From contig FOSY01000001.1 in assembly GCA_900114405.1 (NCBI GenBank), positions 425,278-489,277 on the forward strand: 64,000 nt of DNA. Reading direction: 5' to 3'. The translations under genes were made by a program, and so were the position numbers. This DNA is from Lachnospiraceae bacterium KH1T2 (lineage in GTDB: Bacteria > Bacillota > Clostridia > Lachnospirales > Lachnospiraceae). The notes under the pieces were generated by a model. It was given only the letters and a program-made list of their open reading frames with translations. It ran no database searches and was not told where the DNA came from. Of this stretch, positions 1-8,974 are shown in pieces. The stretch's first letter is position 1. Every line of letters starts with the position of its first letter.

Positions 1-124
1 CCTCATCACTGCCGGTACGATATGTAACAACGTTCATATCATTTCTGTCTATATATGAGATTTCAGAAAAATCATCGCTCAGGTCGATTCCTACTGCCAT
101 GCTTTTTTCAATTATATTTTTCAT
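1..124 (-). CDS. N-terminus of Hsp70/actin-like protein (DUF5716 type), runs off the window
   Basis: Only the first 41 codons are inside the window. The start ATG at 122-124 is preceded by a GAAGAGG ribosome binding site, 12 bases after the stop of the DUF5717-type gene, so the two are co-transcribed. The visible residues include a VGIDLSDDFS stretch, which resembles the first phosphate-binding strand of the Hsp70/actin ATPase fold (GIDLGT in DnaK). In Lachnospiraceae a DUF5716 protein of this type commonly follows a DUF5717 protein; that assignment is from memory of the families. The role is unknown; an ATP-dependent chaperone-like or cytoskeletal function is inference. Confidence 0.6.
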   Translation of the reverse strand, partial: MKNIIEKSMAVGIDLSDDFSEISYIDRNDMNVVTYRTGSDE

Positions 125-136
125 ATCCTCTTCTTC

Positions 137-3100
137 CTAGATCAGCTCAAATTTCTGCTCAACTGCCCTTGACTTCATGATGTAGAGCTTAAGAAGATCT
201 TCCATGCTTCTCTTATCTCCCATCGTCCTGCTCACTAAAATTCCATTCAGAATGTCAAATCTCGTATCGCTGTTCCTTATCCTCTCATCATCAGAATCCA
301 GCGTACGGCTTGTAGTAAGCGTGGAATTGCTTCCATCTTCCTCTGTGATGTAGTACTGAAGCTGCTCTCCATAGAAAAGCGTAAAGTTCTTAACATAAAC
401 GCCTCCTACTATGTTTTTCATAGCTTCCGTGTAGAAACCGCTTTCATTGCCAGTCTCTTTTGAGATCATGTAATGGATTATCGCTGTCTTATCAGGGTTT
501 GTACGATACTCTACAAATGTTCTGTCATCATAAAGCATCATCTCAGGCACGAAAGTTCTGAATTTCCTGAAAAATTCAAGCACGATCCCTCTTTGGAGAT
601 AATAACGAACAACCCTTGCGATTCCTCTCCTGAATACAGGATTGACTTCTTTCTTCTCAGAAAAGTACCTCAGCATCGCAAGACTTACTACATCCACAAA
701 CCGCTCTCCATGCTCGAGCAGAGCAAATATCCTCTCAAACACATACTCTTTTGTCACTCGGTTCTTCACAAAATAATCATACGCACCATAGGTAAGCCAT
801 GCTTTGACAAGATCATCGCTGTTATCAGGCTTTGCATATAAAAGAAATACATCGTCTGCATCTCCAACGAACGAATGCGCAAAAAGCATCTGTGAGATCA
901 TCCTGCGTTCGATATGCTTTGTTTCAAGATTAAAGTTCTGCGCCGCTTTCCATATATCACGCATACGCCTTAGAGAGCCATTATAGTTTTCCTCAAGAAA
1001 CTGTAATATCACTTCATCATATTTTCCATGACGAAATGCGCTTATACATATATCCATAAGGAATTTATCAGAAGTGTATGCATCATCCCTTATCATTCTG
1101 CTGGCAAGCCGAACTATGACTTTGCTGTCGAGCCTTGACGCACCGTACTTTTTCAAAATATCATATGCTCTCTGCTGCATTCCGCGAATCACAAGATAGT
1201 TCACATACTCTGCTCTCATGACTTCATTAAGCTTTGCAGGTTCAATGCTCAAAAGCACTTCATCAAGTTCATCGAATTTATCATTATCATAATAATATCC
1301 GATGAGATGACGCCGCATTTCATTGCGTTCGCCGTCTAATATGTCATCAGACTTTGTAAGCACCTTCACTGCTGCTTCATTCTTCTCATCTACTGATAAG
1401 AAACGGCGTCCGGTGCCGCATATATAAAATGCAAAACCAACATTATTCTCCTGATTAGCACAAATGTACTTTTCAAACATTATCGGCTGCAGCATCCTTC
1501 TGTCAGTTATTCCAGTCTTATCAGCTGTACGATTTCCATATGAATCCTCGAAGAAAAGCTCGTAATTACTACCATAAATGTCTATATAGGCCTCTCCTCC
1601 TATAAGCATCCTGCGTCTTTCTGTCTTGAATCCAAATTCGATCACGCTAACTGAAACTATCGACTTATTGTCCGTCGTTATATGATGTGTGAAGCACAAT
1701 CCTGAAAGAGCATTCATGAGTTCCTCATGTCTTTCAAAATTTCTGATTGAAACCGCATACTCGTAAATTATCGCAAGTTCATCGCTCATCTTTGCGGCAG
1801 AAGCTTTTCTCAAAGCAAATTCCGCAATCTGCGGATCATATGCAGCCAAATAATCGCCCGCTGTATTTCTATGCTGTATAAGATTCAGATATAGCTGTGC
1901 TGTAAGATTATCCGGTATATCTGTTCCAAGTCTGAAATACATAAGTACCGATCTGTCGATCAATGCGCGCGTATCTGGCGGGAAAGAATACATATAATAT
2001 TCATACAGTCTCGTAATCTTCAGCTGTCTTTCTACTGCTATGCGGAACCACTTAAAATGTATCGGAGACGCCGCATGATTTTGAATAAGATGCGTACATA
2101 TCGCTCCTAAAATCTCCTCCGAGCGGTACTTCTCATAATATGCCCCTGCAAGGCGTACATAGGTACGCACATAGCGCTGCAGTCTGTTGCCGTTAAAAGC
2201 TATCCGTGTCATCAGCTTTTCATTAAATATTCCATGTTTTGCAGCCCACCATAATGAATTGACTTCAAACTCAGTCATTCCCTTCATCAATGACGGCTCA
2301 GCAGAGATCAGGAGCATTGCTTCAGAGTAAAGCAGAGGTGTCCTTCGACCTGCTGCATAGATTTTGCGCATCATCGCCATCTTACGGTGAGGGTCGCCCT
2401 CCATCTCTTCATCCATATACATCAAAAGCCACAGAAGTCGTGCCGAGTTATTTTTTTCTTCATAAAAAGCCTTTATCTTTTCGGCATTTTCCTTCACCAG
2501 AAGCTCATCTCTTTCAAGCATAGATTCCAGATATAAAAGATATGCCCGGTACTCCGGCTTACGCTTTTCTATATCAAATTCATTTTTAATATGCCCAAGT
2601 ACCGATGCGGCCTCCTGCTTTCTGGACTGCAGTATCAATACATGCACCATGTATAATCTTGCTGCAAGATCATGGTTGTAAACAGATATTATCTTCTCGA
2701 TCAATATCATCGACGATCTGCACCAGGCATCAAGTCTTATCTCATGCATTCTGAATCTTAAGAATTCATTCATGAGTGAAACTTCCAGCTTCTGACGTGC
2801 CAATATCCTATCCGGTCTTTCACCTTTGACATGGCATACAACCCGCACATTTTCATAAAAATGATTTCCGGAAATTGTCAGCGTACCGACATTAGTTCCG
2901 CCATGCATGGCACCTGCCACAAGCAGAATTTTAAGATAGCATACATCATTTTCAAAGTCTTCTTCTGTGATAAATGTCTTACCAACTACCGCAAAACCGG
3001 CATCTGAGTTAACTCTTAAGCTTACGTCGCCCCAGCCGCTCTTTTTAAGCAGCAATGTAACACTCTCATCAATATCGTTGATGTCTTCTTCTATCTCCAG

Positions 3101-3691
3101 GCGATCTACCGTGTACATCACCGGAGCTTTTTTTCTCACAGATATTAAAAACTCTTCAAGATTCTCACGTGAACCTTTGAGTGTACTGAACGCCCGATAA
3201 AAATTCCTGTATTGCTCATCAGCGCCTTTGAAAACATTGATAAATTCAGGACTGTAGAAAATTTTTACAGCCTCATCAAAATCCGCCCTTGCCAAATTTG
3301 TAAAATGGAATAAATTCTTGATCTTTCCCTGTGAAGAAAGCGCGAAATGTTTCTGAATATTGAATACAAAAGGAAGGTGATACTCTCCTGCATCACTTAC
3401 AACATCGATCTCTCCCTTTATAATGTCTCCCTCTTCAAGTCCTGTAGTATCAAATGTATAATGAATCTCTACTTCTGATGCTGAAAAGCTCGCTCTATCA
3501 AGTTCTAAACGTGGCTCGCTTGTATAAAGAGTTCCATTACATCTTCGCTGTAAAGACGATAAAATATGGAAACATCCACTTATTTTCTGTCCTTCTTCAG
3601 CCTCACGTTCTATACGTCGTTCTGGAAATATAAGCGTTCCCACATCGTATTCGAATCTCCCATTGAGTATATCGGCGATATGGTTTTCCAT
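137..3691 (-). CDS. DUF5717-type large protein of unknown function (1184 aa)
   Basis: The function is not known. The N-terminal 110 residues look like an all-beta sandwich ending in a GEYHLPF motif. A second beta-rich segment lies around residues 200-300. The rest to the C-terminus is helical, with regularly spaced short helices suggesting TPR-like solenoid repeats. There is no signal peptide or membrane segment, so it is probably cytoplasmic. An ATG eight codons further upstream exists, but the ribosome binding site AGGGAGG lies inside that extension, so the start used here is the ATG at 3689-3691. The stop is 12 bases before the Hsp70-like gene, indicating an operon. The family name is recalled from Lachnospiraceae genomes and not verified by search. 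Confidence 0.65.
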   Translation of the reverse strand: MENHIADILNGRFEYDVGTLIFPERRIEREAEEGQKISGCFHILSSLQRRCNGTLYTSEPRLELDRASFSASEVEIHYTFDTTGLEEGDIIKGEIDVVSDAGEYHLPFVFNIQKHFALSSQGKIKNLFHFTNLARADFDEAVKIFYSPEFINVFKGADEQYRNFYRAFSTLKGSRENLEEFLISVRKKAPVMYTVDRLEIEEDINDIDESVTLLLKKSGWGDVSLRVNSDAGFAVVGKTFITEEDFENDVCYLKILLVAGAMHGGTNVGTLTISGNHFYENVRVVCHVKGERPDRILARQKLEVSLMNEFLRFRMHEIRLDAWCRSSMILIEKIISVYNHDLAARLYMVHVLILQSRKQEAASVLGHIKNEFDIEKRKPEYRAYLLYLESMLERDELLVKENAEKIKAFYEEKNNSARLLWLLMYMDEEMEGDPHRKMAMMRKIYAAGRRTPLLYSEAMLLISAEPSLMKGMTEFEVNSLWWAAKHGIFNEKLMTRIAFNGNRLQRYVRTYVRLAGAYYEKYRSEEILGAICTHLIQNHAASPIHFKWFRIAVERQLKITRLYEYYMYSFPPDTRALIDRSVLMYFRLGTDIPDNLTAQLYLNLIQHRNTAGDYLAAYDPQIAEFALRKASAAKMSDELAIIYEYAVSIRNFERHEELMNALSGLCFTHHITTDNKSIVSVSVIEFGFKTERRRMLIGGEAYIDIYGSNYELFFEDSYGNRTADKTGITDRRMLQPIMFEKYICANQENNVGFAFYICGTGRRFLSVDEKNEAAVKVLTKSDDILDGERNEMRRHLIGYYYDNDKFDELDEVLLSIEPAKLNEVMRAEYVNYLVIRGMQQRAYDILKKYGASRLDSKVIVRLASRMIRDDAYTSDKFLMDICISAFRHGKYDEVILQFLEENYNGSLRRMRDIWKAAQNFNLETKHIERRMISQMLFAHSFVGDADDVFLLYAKPDNSDDLVKAWLTYGAYDYFVKNRVTKEYVFERIFALLEHGERFVDVVSLAMLRYFSEKKEVNPVFRRGIARVVRYYLQRGIVLEFFRKFRTFVPEMMLYDDRTFVEYRTNPDKTAIIHYMISKETGNESGFYTEAMKNIVGGVYVKNFTLFYGEQLQYYITEEDGSNSTLTTSRTLDSDDERIRNSDTRFDILNGILVSRTMGDKRSMEDLLKLYIMKSRAVEQKFELI

Positions 3692-3751
3692 CCTTCTTCT
3701 TTCCTCCCTGAGCATAATTGCATTTTTAATTTCAATGCACTATTATAATTG

Positions 3752-3781
3752 ATTATATCACCGGCCATGCGCTTATAGCAA
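3752..3781 (-). promoter_or_regulatory. Putative sigma-A promoter for the DUF5717/DUF5716 operon
   Basis: On the minus strand there is a TTGCTA -35 (3776-3781), an 18-base spacer and a perfect TATAAT -10 (3752-3757). The 118-base divergent region also holds a second TATAAT-like box that could serve the plus-strand aminotransferase, so the two promoters may overlap back to back. Confidence 0.5.
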
Positions 3782-3809
3782 TGCAAACGCAACAGGAAAG
3801 GGGCTTTTA

Positions 3810-4934
3810 ATGGCTATCAAACACAAAGAACACTTCCATGGAAGTGACCTCGAAAAAATTGAAAAAATATATGGAATAAAAAAAGAAGAGATAATTTCAT
3901 TCTCTGCAAATGTAAATCCGCTCGGCATCTCTGATAAGCTTCGTTCAACTCTTGCGGAAAGGCTCGATGTCATAACTTCTTATCCCGATCGTGAATATAC
4001 ATCTCTGAGAAATGTTCTCGCAAAGTATTGCGGTACAATTCCAGAAAACATAATCGTCGGAAACGGCTCTACCGAATTGATATCGATAGTTATCGAATTT
4101 CGTTCACCGAAAAAAGCCATGATACTGTCACCTTCATACTCTGAATATGAACGTGAAGTCAAACTTGTCGGCGGAGATATAGTCTATTTCCCGCTTAATG
4201 AAAAGGACGATTTCAAACTCAGGATAGACGAGCTTAATTCAGCACTCGAAGACGATATAGATATGCTCATCATCTGCAACCCAAACAACCCGACTTCTAC
4301 CTGTCTTAAACAGGATGAGCTTCGCAAGATTCTTGCCAAAGCGGCACAGAACGATATTCTTGTAATGGTAGATGAAACCTATATAGAATTTACAGAAACT
4401 CCGGAGCTTTTCGAAGCAATACCGTTAACACGAGAATTTAATAATCTTTTTATCATCCGCGGCATTTCAAAATTCTTTGCTTCTCCCGGTCTTCGTCTTG
4501 GCTATGCGATCACAGGTAATTTAGACTTGATCAACAGGATCAACGAGAAAAAGAATCCCTGGACTATAAACTCTCTTGCAGAGGTCGCAGGTGAACTTAT
4601 ATTTACAGATACAGATTATATCAATAAAACTCGCGCGCTGATATCAGGTGAGCGGAAACGTATATGCAAAGTTCTTGACTCTATGAGTTCTTGCGGACTT
4701 AAATACTATGACCCAAACGCCAATTTTATCCTATGCCGGCTCGACTCTGATGAGATTACTGCAGACACTCTTTTCGAGGCATGTATCAAAAAGAAACTTA
4801 TGATACGCAATTGCAGCACTTTCAAATATCTTGACGAACATTATTTCCGTTTTTGCATCATGATGCCGGAAGATAACGATATGCTTCTCAATGTCATAAA
4901 GGAAAACATTACAAAAAATACCGATCTCCATTAA
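3810..4934 (+). CDS. PLP-dependent aminotransferase, CobD/HisC-like (fold type I)
   Basis: This is a 374-residue class I/II aminotransferase fold protein. Visible are the NPNNP motif (residues 157-161), an Asp expected to bind the pyridine nitrogen (D188, in VDETY), the PLP-binding lysine in SKFF (K221) and the arginine-containing GLRLGYA segment (R229). The N-terminal HGSD and SFSANVNPLG segments resemble threonine-phosphate decarboxylase (CobD) more than histidinol-phosphate aminotransferase, but no cobalamin or histidine genes are nearby, so the substrate is unresolved. The ribosome binding site GGAAAGGGG lies just before the ATG. It is a single-gene unit, divergent from the DUF5717 gene and convergent with the sigma factor gene. 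Confidence 0.8.
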   Translation: MAIKHKEHFHGSDLEKIEKIYGIKKEEIISFSANVNPLGISDKLRSTLAERLDVITSYPDREYTSLRNVLAKYCGTIPENIIVGNGSTELISIVIEFRSPKKAMILSPSYSEYEREVKLVGGDIVYFPLNEKDDFKLRIDELNSALEDDIDMLIICNPNNPTSTCLKQDELRKILAKAAQNDILVMVDETYIEFTETPELFEAIPLTREFNNLFIIRGISKFFASPGLRLGYAITGNLDLINRINEKKNPWTINSLAEVAGELIFTDTDYINKTRALISGERKRICKVLDSMSSCGLKYYDPNANFILCRLDSDEITADTLFEACIKKKLMIRNCSTFKYLDEHYFRFCIMMPEDNDMLLNVIKENITKNTDLH

Positions 4935-4950
4935 TACGGAGATCGGTATT
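4911..4950 (-). terminator. Intrinsic terminator of the sigma-factor gene, inside the end of the aminotransferase gene
   Basis: A perfect 13-bp stem (4917-4929 with 4938-4950) has an 8-base loop. On the minus strand it is followed by a run of Ts (complement of 4911-4918). The left stem arm lies within the last codons of the convergent aminotransferase gene, whose stop codon is in the loop. On the plus strand the hairpin has no strong T tail. Confidence 0.8.
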
Positions 4951-4951
4951 C

Positions 4952-6919
4952 TCATTCAGCTTCGCTTATACTATTTTCCGAAATTCCTTCTGTTCCTGTA
5001 CTTTCTTCAGGATGTCCGCCTGACGGCTCATCTGTGTTCTCCTGCGGTACTAAAGGTATAACTTCTTCTACCGGCAGTACATCGTCACCAATGACATCCT
5101 GGCTTACTGAAGAAGCCTTCTTTGCATCTTCTTCCACAGGCTCTACATACTCTATTGTATATTTTTCTTTTTTCTTGATCTTGATATCCTGAGCAGTTAA
5201 CTTTTCATACGAAACACTGTTTTCATCAATCTTAAAATTCAGTGTAAACGTATAATTATAAGCTTCCCACTCTTCTTTATCATTCTCCTTGCCGTAGACA
5301 AAACCGCCCTTGACTTTCAGCTTATAGCCATCTTGTGCAATTTCTGTCACTTTTGCGTTTAGGATAAATGCTTTGTTATCAGAAAGTGATTCTTTTGTAA
5401 GCTCGTCCTTATGAAGCAGCTCACCATATGAATATGCTTCATCAAGTGCCTCATTAGAAATGTCTCCGCTGTACTTTCCTTTCTGGATGTATGGAAGAAC
5501 TGACGCTGCCGCTGCTGCTATCTTATTCGCATTTGATACACTCATTTCATATACAGGCACAACAGGTTCGCTTACCGTCTTCTTTTTCTTCTTTTTCTTT
5601 TCGGAAGTCTTTTCTTTATCTTCTGTTTTTTCAGTTTTATCTTCTTTTACAACATCTTTAGAATTTTCTGAAAAACGGTTTTCGTCTTTGACTTTATCCT
5701 CAGAAACTTTATTGATAGAAACAGTCACTTCATCTTCTGAAATAGCAATAACTGTATTCTGAGATATTACATAGTCATTCGACGACTGCAGACCGACATT
5801 TCCTGAAATACTCATATCTATATGCTCAGGTGCTTCCGAATTAGACATATTATTGTGTACAGCTGTACCAACTCCAACACCTGTACCTGCTACCGCTACT
5901 GCTACCGCTACTGCTACTGATTTCGCAGCCGTTCCACCGACCACTGCTCCTCCAACAGTTGCAGCACTGCCTGCAGCCGAAGCTGCTGCGGTTGATGCTG
6001 CACCTGCCGCCGCTGTTGTCGCAGTCGATGCAACCGTTGTAGTTGCCGCTGTCGCAGTCGTTGCAGCCGTTGTGGCTGCTGCTGTTGCAGTCGTTGCAGC
6101 CGTTGTAGTTGCTGCTGTTGCAGAAGTCGTAGCTGCCGCAGATCCTGCTGAAACACTTGCGATAGTTCCTGCTCCACCGGCCGCAGCTCCCGCTGCAATG
6201 ACTGATCCCGCTGCAATGCCAAGCTTTCCGCATATTGCCGCATATGATGCCGCCGCTGCAGGGGCTGCCATAACCGTCTCTTCTGACATCGCACCTATCG
6301 CACCGATAAGGACCGGTACCGTGATAGCTACCGCACCTACTTTACTTGCATCCAAACCAGAACTTTCCTGAAGGCGCTTTTTCAAATACTTTCTTGCATA
6401 ATTCAAACGGCTCTTAACAGTTCCAACAGAGCAGTCCATAACATCTGCTATGTCCTCTATCGAAATACCGTCATAATAGTGAGCCACAAGAGTAGTTCTC
6501 TGCGTTTCAGGAAGTTCTTCTATGAACTTCTTAATCTCCTCTGCCCGCTCTCTCTCTTCTGTAGAAAGCTCCGGCTGAAGACTTTTATCCGTACTTACCA
6601 TGTTTCCGAAAACAGCATCGCTTGTTTCTTCATCAAGGAGTATTTCGTTTTTCTTACGGAAAATTTTCATTCCCTGCCTATAGGTAATCGCCCCGAGCCA
6701 CGCAAATATATTTTCAGGTTTATCTAATGAATCTATTGATCTGTACGCCTCAATATAAACAGTCTGCAGCAGATCCATTGCATCATCTTCATCTTTCATG
6801 ATCTGACGCGCTCTGAAAAGCACATAACTGTATGTACCATTATAAACGAGATTAAAACCTTCTTCCTCGCCATTTTTCATGCGCACGACTGCCTGAATCA
6901 AATCTTTGTCAGCTGCCAT
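4952..6919 (-). CDS. ECF-like sigma factor fused to Ala/Thr-rich membrane region and C-terminal domain
   Basis: Residues 1-182 are an ECF-type sigma-70 factor: region 2 at about 20-90 (with DLLQTVYIEAYR) and region 4 helix-turn-helix at about 128-182 (ELPETQRTTL..., CSVGTVKSRL). Fused to this is a very low-complexity Ala/Thr/Gly/Ser/Val stretch (about 194-354) with almost no charged residue. It ends in a hydrophobic Val-Ala segment that could span the membrane (about 333-353). Then come a Lys/Glu-rich stretch with seven consecutive Lys (to about 447), a folded-looking beta-rich C-terminal domain (about 458-600) and an acidic tail. The predicted topology is sigma domains inside and C-terminus outside. 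AAGGAGA precedes the ATG. No separate anti-sigma gene is adjacent, so regulation by membrane tethering or proteolysis is inferred. Confidence 0.75.
   Translation of the reverse strand: MAADKDLIQAVVRMKNGEEEGFNLVYNGTYSYVLFRARQIMKDEDDAMDLLQTVYIEAYRSIDSLDKPENIFAWLGAITYRQGMKIFRKKNEILLDEETSDAVFGNMVSTDKSLQPELSTEERERAEEIKKFIEELPETQRTTLVAHYYDGISIEDIADVMDCSVGTVKSRLNYARKYLKKRLQESSGLDASKVGAVAITVPVLIGAIGAMSEETVMAAPAAAASYAAICGKLGIAAGSVIAAGAAAGGAGTIASVSAGSAAATTSATAATTTAATTATAAATTAATTATAATTTVASTATTAAAGAASTAAASAAGSAATVGGAVVGGTAAKSVAVAVAVAVAGTGVGVGTAVHNNMSNSEAPEHIDMSISGNVGLQSSNDYVISQNTVIAISEDEVTVSINKVSEDKVKDENRFSENSKDVVKEDKTEKTEDKEKTSEKKKKKKKTVSEPVVPVYEMSVSNANKIAAAAASVLPYIQKGKYSGDISNEALDEAYSYGELLHKDELTKESLSDNKAFILNAKVTEIAQDGYKLKVKGGFVYGKENDKEEWEAYNYTFTLNFKIDENSVSYEKLTAQDIKIKKKEKYTIEYVEPVEEDAKKASSVSQDVIGDDVLPVEEVIPLVPQENTDEPSGGHPEESTGTEGISENSISEAE
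6009..6135. repeat. Degenerate 33-bp tandem repeat coding the Ala/Thr stretch
   Basis: About 3.7 imperfect units of roughly 33 bp (first unit 36 bp, last truncated) built on GTTGCAGTCGTTGCAGCC-like blocks. Because the unit is a multiple of three, copy changes would lengthen or shorten the Ala/Thr linker of the sigma-factor fusion without shifting the frame. Confidence 0.7.
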
Positions 6920-7045
6920 TCACATGTCTCCTTATTCACTCTTGCGCGGTTACCGTTCCTCCTTTCGCGATACTTTTAAGAAAATCTTAATAAATTCTTC
7001 AGTCTTTCATTAAATAGTACCTAAAAGTTTAAAAACGGTTTTAAA

Positions 7046-8971
7046 TTACTGCGCAATTTTATTTCCGGTATACAACTGGTAATACCTTCCCTTTTGAGCA
7101 ATAAGATCATCATGAGAACCCCTCTCTATGATCCTCCCCTGCTCTAATACCATAATACAATCACTATTACGAATTGTCGATAGACGATGTGCTATTACAA
7201 AGGTTGTTCTTCCCTTCATCAGCTTATCCATTCCACTCTGAACGATCTTTTCAGTTCTCGTATCAATAGAACTTGTAGCTTCATCCAGGATCAAAGCCGG
7301 CGGATCAGCAACCGCTGCTCTCGCGATAGACAAGAGCTGTCTCTGTCCCTGTGAGAGACTGGCTCCATCGCCTGTTATTATTGTATCATATCCATTCGGA
7401 AGTCTGCTGATAAATCCGTCTGCATTTACAAGTTTTGCAGCCTCTTCAACCTCTTTATCAGTCGCATCAAGCCTTCCATATCTGATATTGTCCCTTACTG
7501 TTCCTGTAAAAAGATGTACATCCTGAAGCACGATACCTAGAGATCTTCTCAGATCTCCTTTACATATCTTATTGATATTTATGCCATCATATCTTATCTT
7601 TCCATCCTGAATGTCATAAAAACGGTTGATAAGATTCGTGATAGTTGTCTTTCCTGCTCCGGTAGAACCTACAAACGCGATCTTCTGTCCGGGCTCAGCA
7701 AACATTTTTATATCATGCAAAACGATCTTCTTTTCATCATAACCAAAGTCAACACCAAGAAATTCCACATGTCCCTGCTGTCTGGTATATGTTGTAGAAC
7801 CGTCTGCTTTATGATAATGCTTCCATGCCCAAATAGCTGTCTTTTTGTCAGTTTCTTTGATATTTCCTGCTTCATCATACTCTGCATTAACAAGTTTAAC
7901 ATAGCCTTCATCTTTTTCCGGTTCTTCATCAAGCAATGCAAAAATCCTTTCAGCTCCGGCAAGCGCCATGATAACCGCATTAAACTGCATTGAAACCTGA
8001 CTTATCGGCATATTTAAGCTCTTGTTAAAAGTAAGGAAAGAGGCAAGTTTTCCAAGTGTGATCGCGCCAACATGATTAAACGCAAGCACACCTCCTACGA
8101 TGGCACATATAACATAGCTGAGGTTACCAAGCTGTGCATTGACAGGACCCATAAAGTTTGCAAATGTATTTGCATTATAAGCGCTTTCATACAGCGCATT
8201 ATTTCTTTTATCGAATTCTTCTATAGCTGCAGCTTCATGGCAAAATACCTTTACAACCTTCTGTCCATTCATCATTTCTTCAATGTAGCCGTTAAGCGAG
8301 CCAAGTGATGCCTGCTGGTCATGGAAGAATTTTCCTGAACGCTTACCTAACTGGCCGGAAAGGAAAAGCATGAATCCCACCATTATAAGTGTGACTATCG
8401 TAAGCGGCACATCAAGTATCACCATGCTTATAACAACGCTCACAACAGTTATCACACTATTTAAGAACTGCGGCATAGACTGTGATATCATCTGCCTTAA
8501 AGTATCTATATCATTTGTATATATGGACATTATATCGCCATGTGCATGCGTATCAAAATATTTTATCGGCAGACTCTCCATATGAACAAAAAGGTCATTT
8601 CTAAGCTGCAAAAGCGTTCCCTGACTGACATATATCATTATCCTCTGATATGCAAATGAAGAGATTACACCTATCAGATAAAAGCCTGCAACTCTCAGCA
8701 TGGCATTTGCCAAAGGTCCAAAGTCATTGCTTTTATCTGCAAGCATCGGCATTATGTAGCTGTCGATAAGCGTCTGCATAAAAAGTGTTCCCTGCACATT
8801 TGCCAAAACACCTACAAAAATGCAAATGATAACGACTAACAACTGCAGCTTATAGCGCCGCATAACGTATCCCATAACTCTGGCAAATAATTTTCCCGGA
8901 TTTTTAACCTTCGGTCTCTGACCTCGCACTCTTCCCATGCCACGGATTTCTTTAACTTTCTCTTCAGCCAT
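7046..8971 (-). CDS. ABC exporter half-transporter, catalytically complete subunit
   Basis: A 641-residue fused membrane/ATPase half-transporter of the multidrug (MdlB/BmrD-like) type. Six membrane helices precede the nucleotide-binding domain. Its Walker A is GSTGAGKT, its signature LSQGQ and its Walker B LILDEATS with the catalytic Glu; the switch His is in IAHRLST. A roughly 50-residue insert lies between the membrane domain and the ATPase (around 355-405). GGAGG precedes the ATG, which is 3 bases after the stop of the companion half-transporter. The two form a heterodimeric exporter in which this subunit supplies the normal Walker B Glu and H-loop. The substrate is unknown; drugs, lipids or peptides are possible. 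Confidence 0.9.
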   Translation of the reverse strand: MAEEKVKEIRGMGRVRGQRPKVKNPGKLFARVMGYVMRRYKLQLLVVIICIFVGVLANVQGTLFMQTLIDSYIMPMLADKSNDFGPLANAMLRVAGFYLIGVISSFAYQRIMIYVSQGTLLQLRNDLFVHMESLPIKYFDTHAHGDIMSIYTNDIDTLRQMISQSMPQFLNSVITVVSVVISMVILDVPLTIVTLIMVGFMLFLSGQLGKRSGKFFHDQQASLGSLNGYIEEMMNGQKVVKVFCHEAAAIEEFDKRNNALYESAYNANTFANFMGPVNAQLGNLSYVICAIVGGVLAFNHVGAITLGKLASFLTFNKSLNMPISQVSMQFNAVIMALAGAERIFALLDEEPEKDEGYVKLVNAEYDEAGNIKETDKKTAIWAWKHYHKADGSTTYTRQQGHVEFLGVDFGYDEKKIVLHDIKMFAEPGQKIAFVGSTGAGKTTITNLINRFYDIQDGKIRYDGININKICKGDLRRSLGIVLQDVHLFTGTVRDNIRYGRLDATDKEVEEAAKLVNADGFISRLPNGYDTIITGDGASLSQGQRQLLSIARAAVADPPALILDEATSSIDTRTEKIVQSGMDKLMKGRTTFVIAHRLSTIRNSDCIMVLEQGRIIERGSHDDLIAQKGRYYQLYTGNKIAQ

Positions 8972-8974
8972 TTA

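Noticed and set aside
3810..4934. Cobalamin or histidine biosynthesis locus around the aminotransferase
   Set aside because: No other cob or his gene is nearby, so pathway assignment is not supported.
5853..6371. 172-codon plus-strand Ala/Pro/Val-rich frame opposite the sigma-factor gene
   Set aside because: It is the complement of the GCN/ACN-rich low-complexity stretch, which keeps several frames open, and it has no ribosome binding site.
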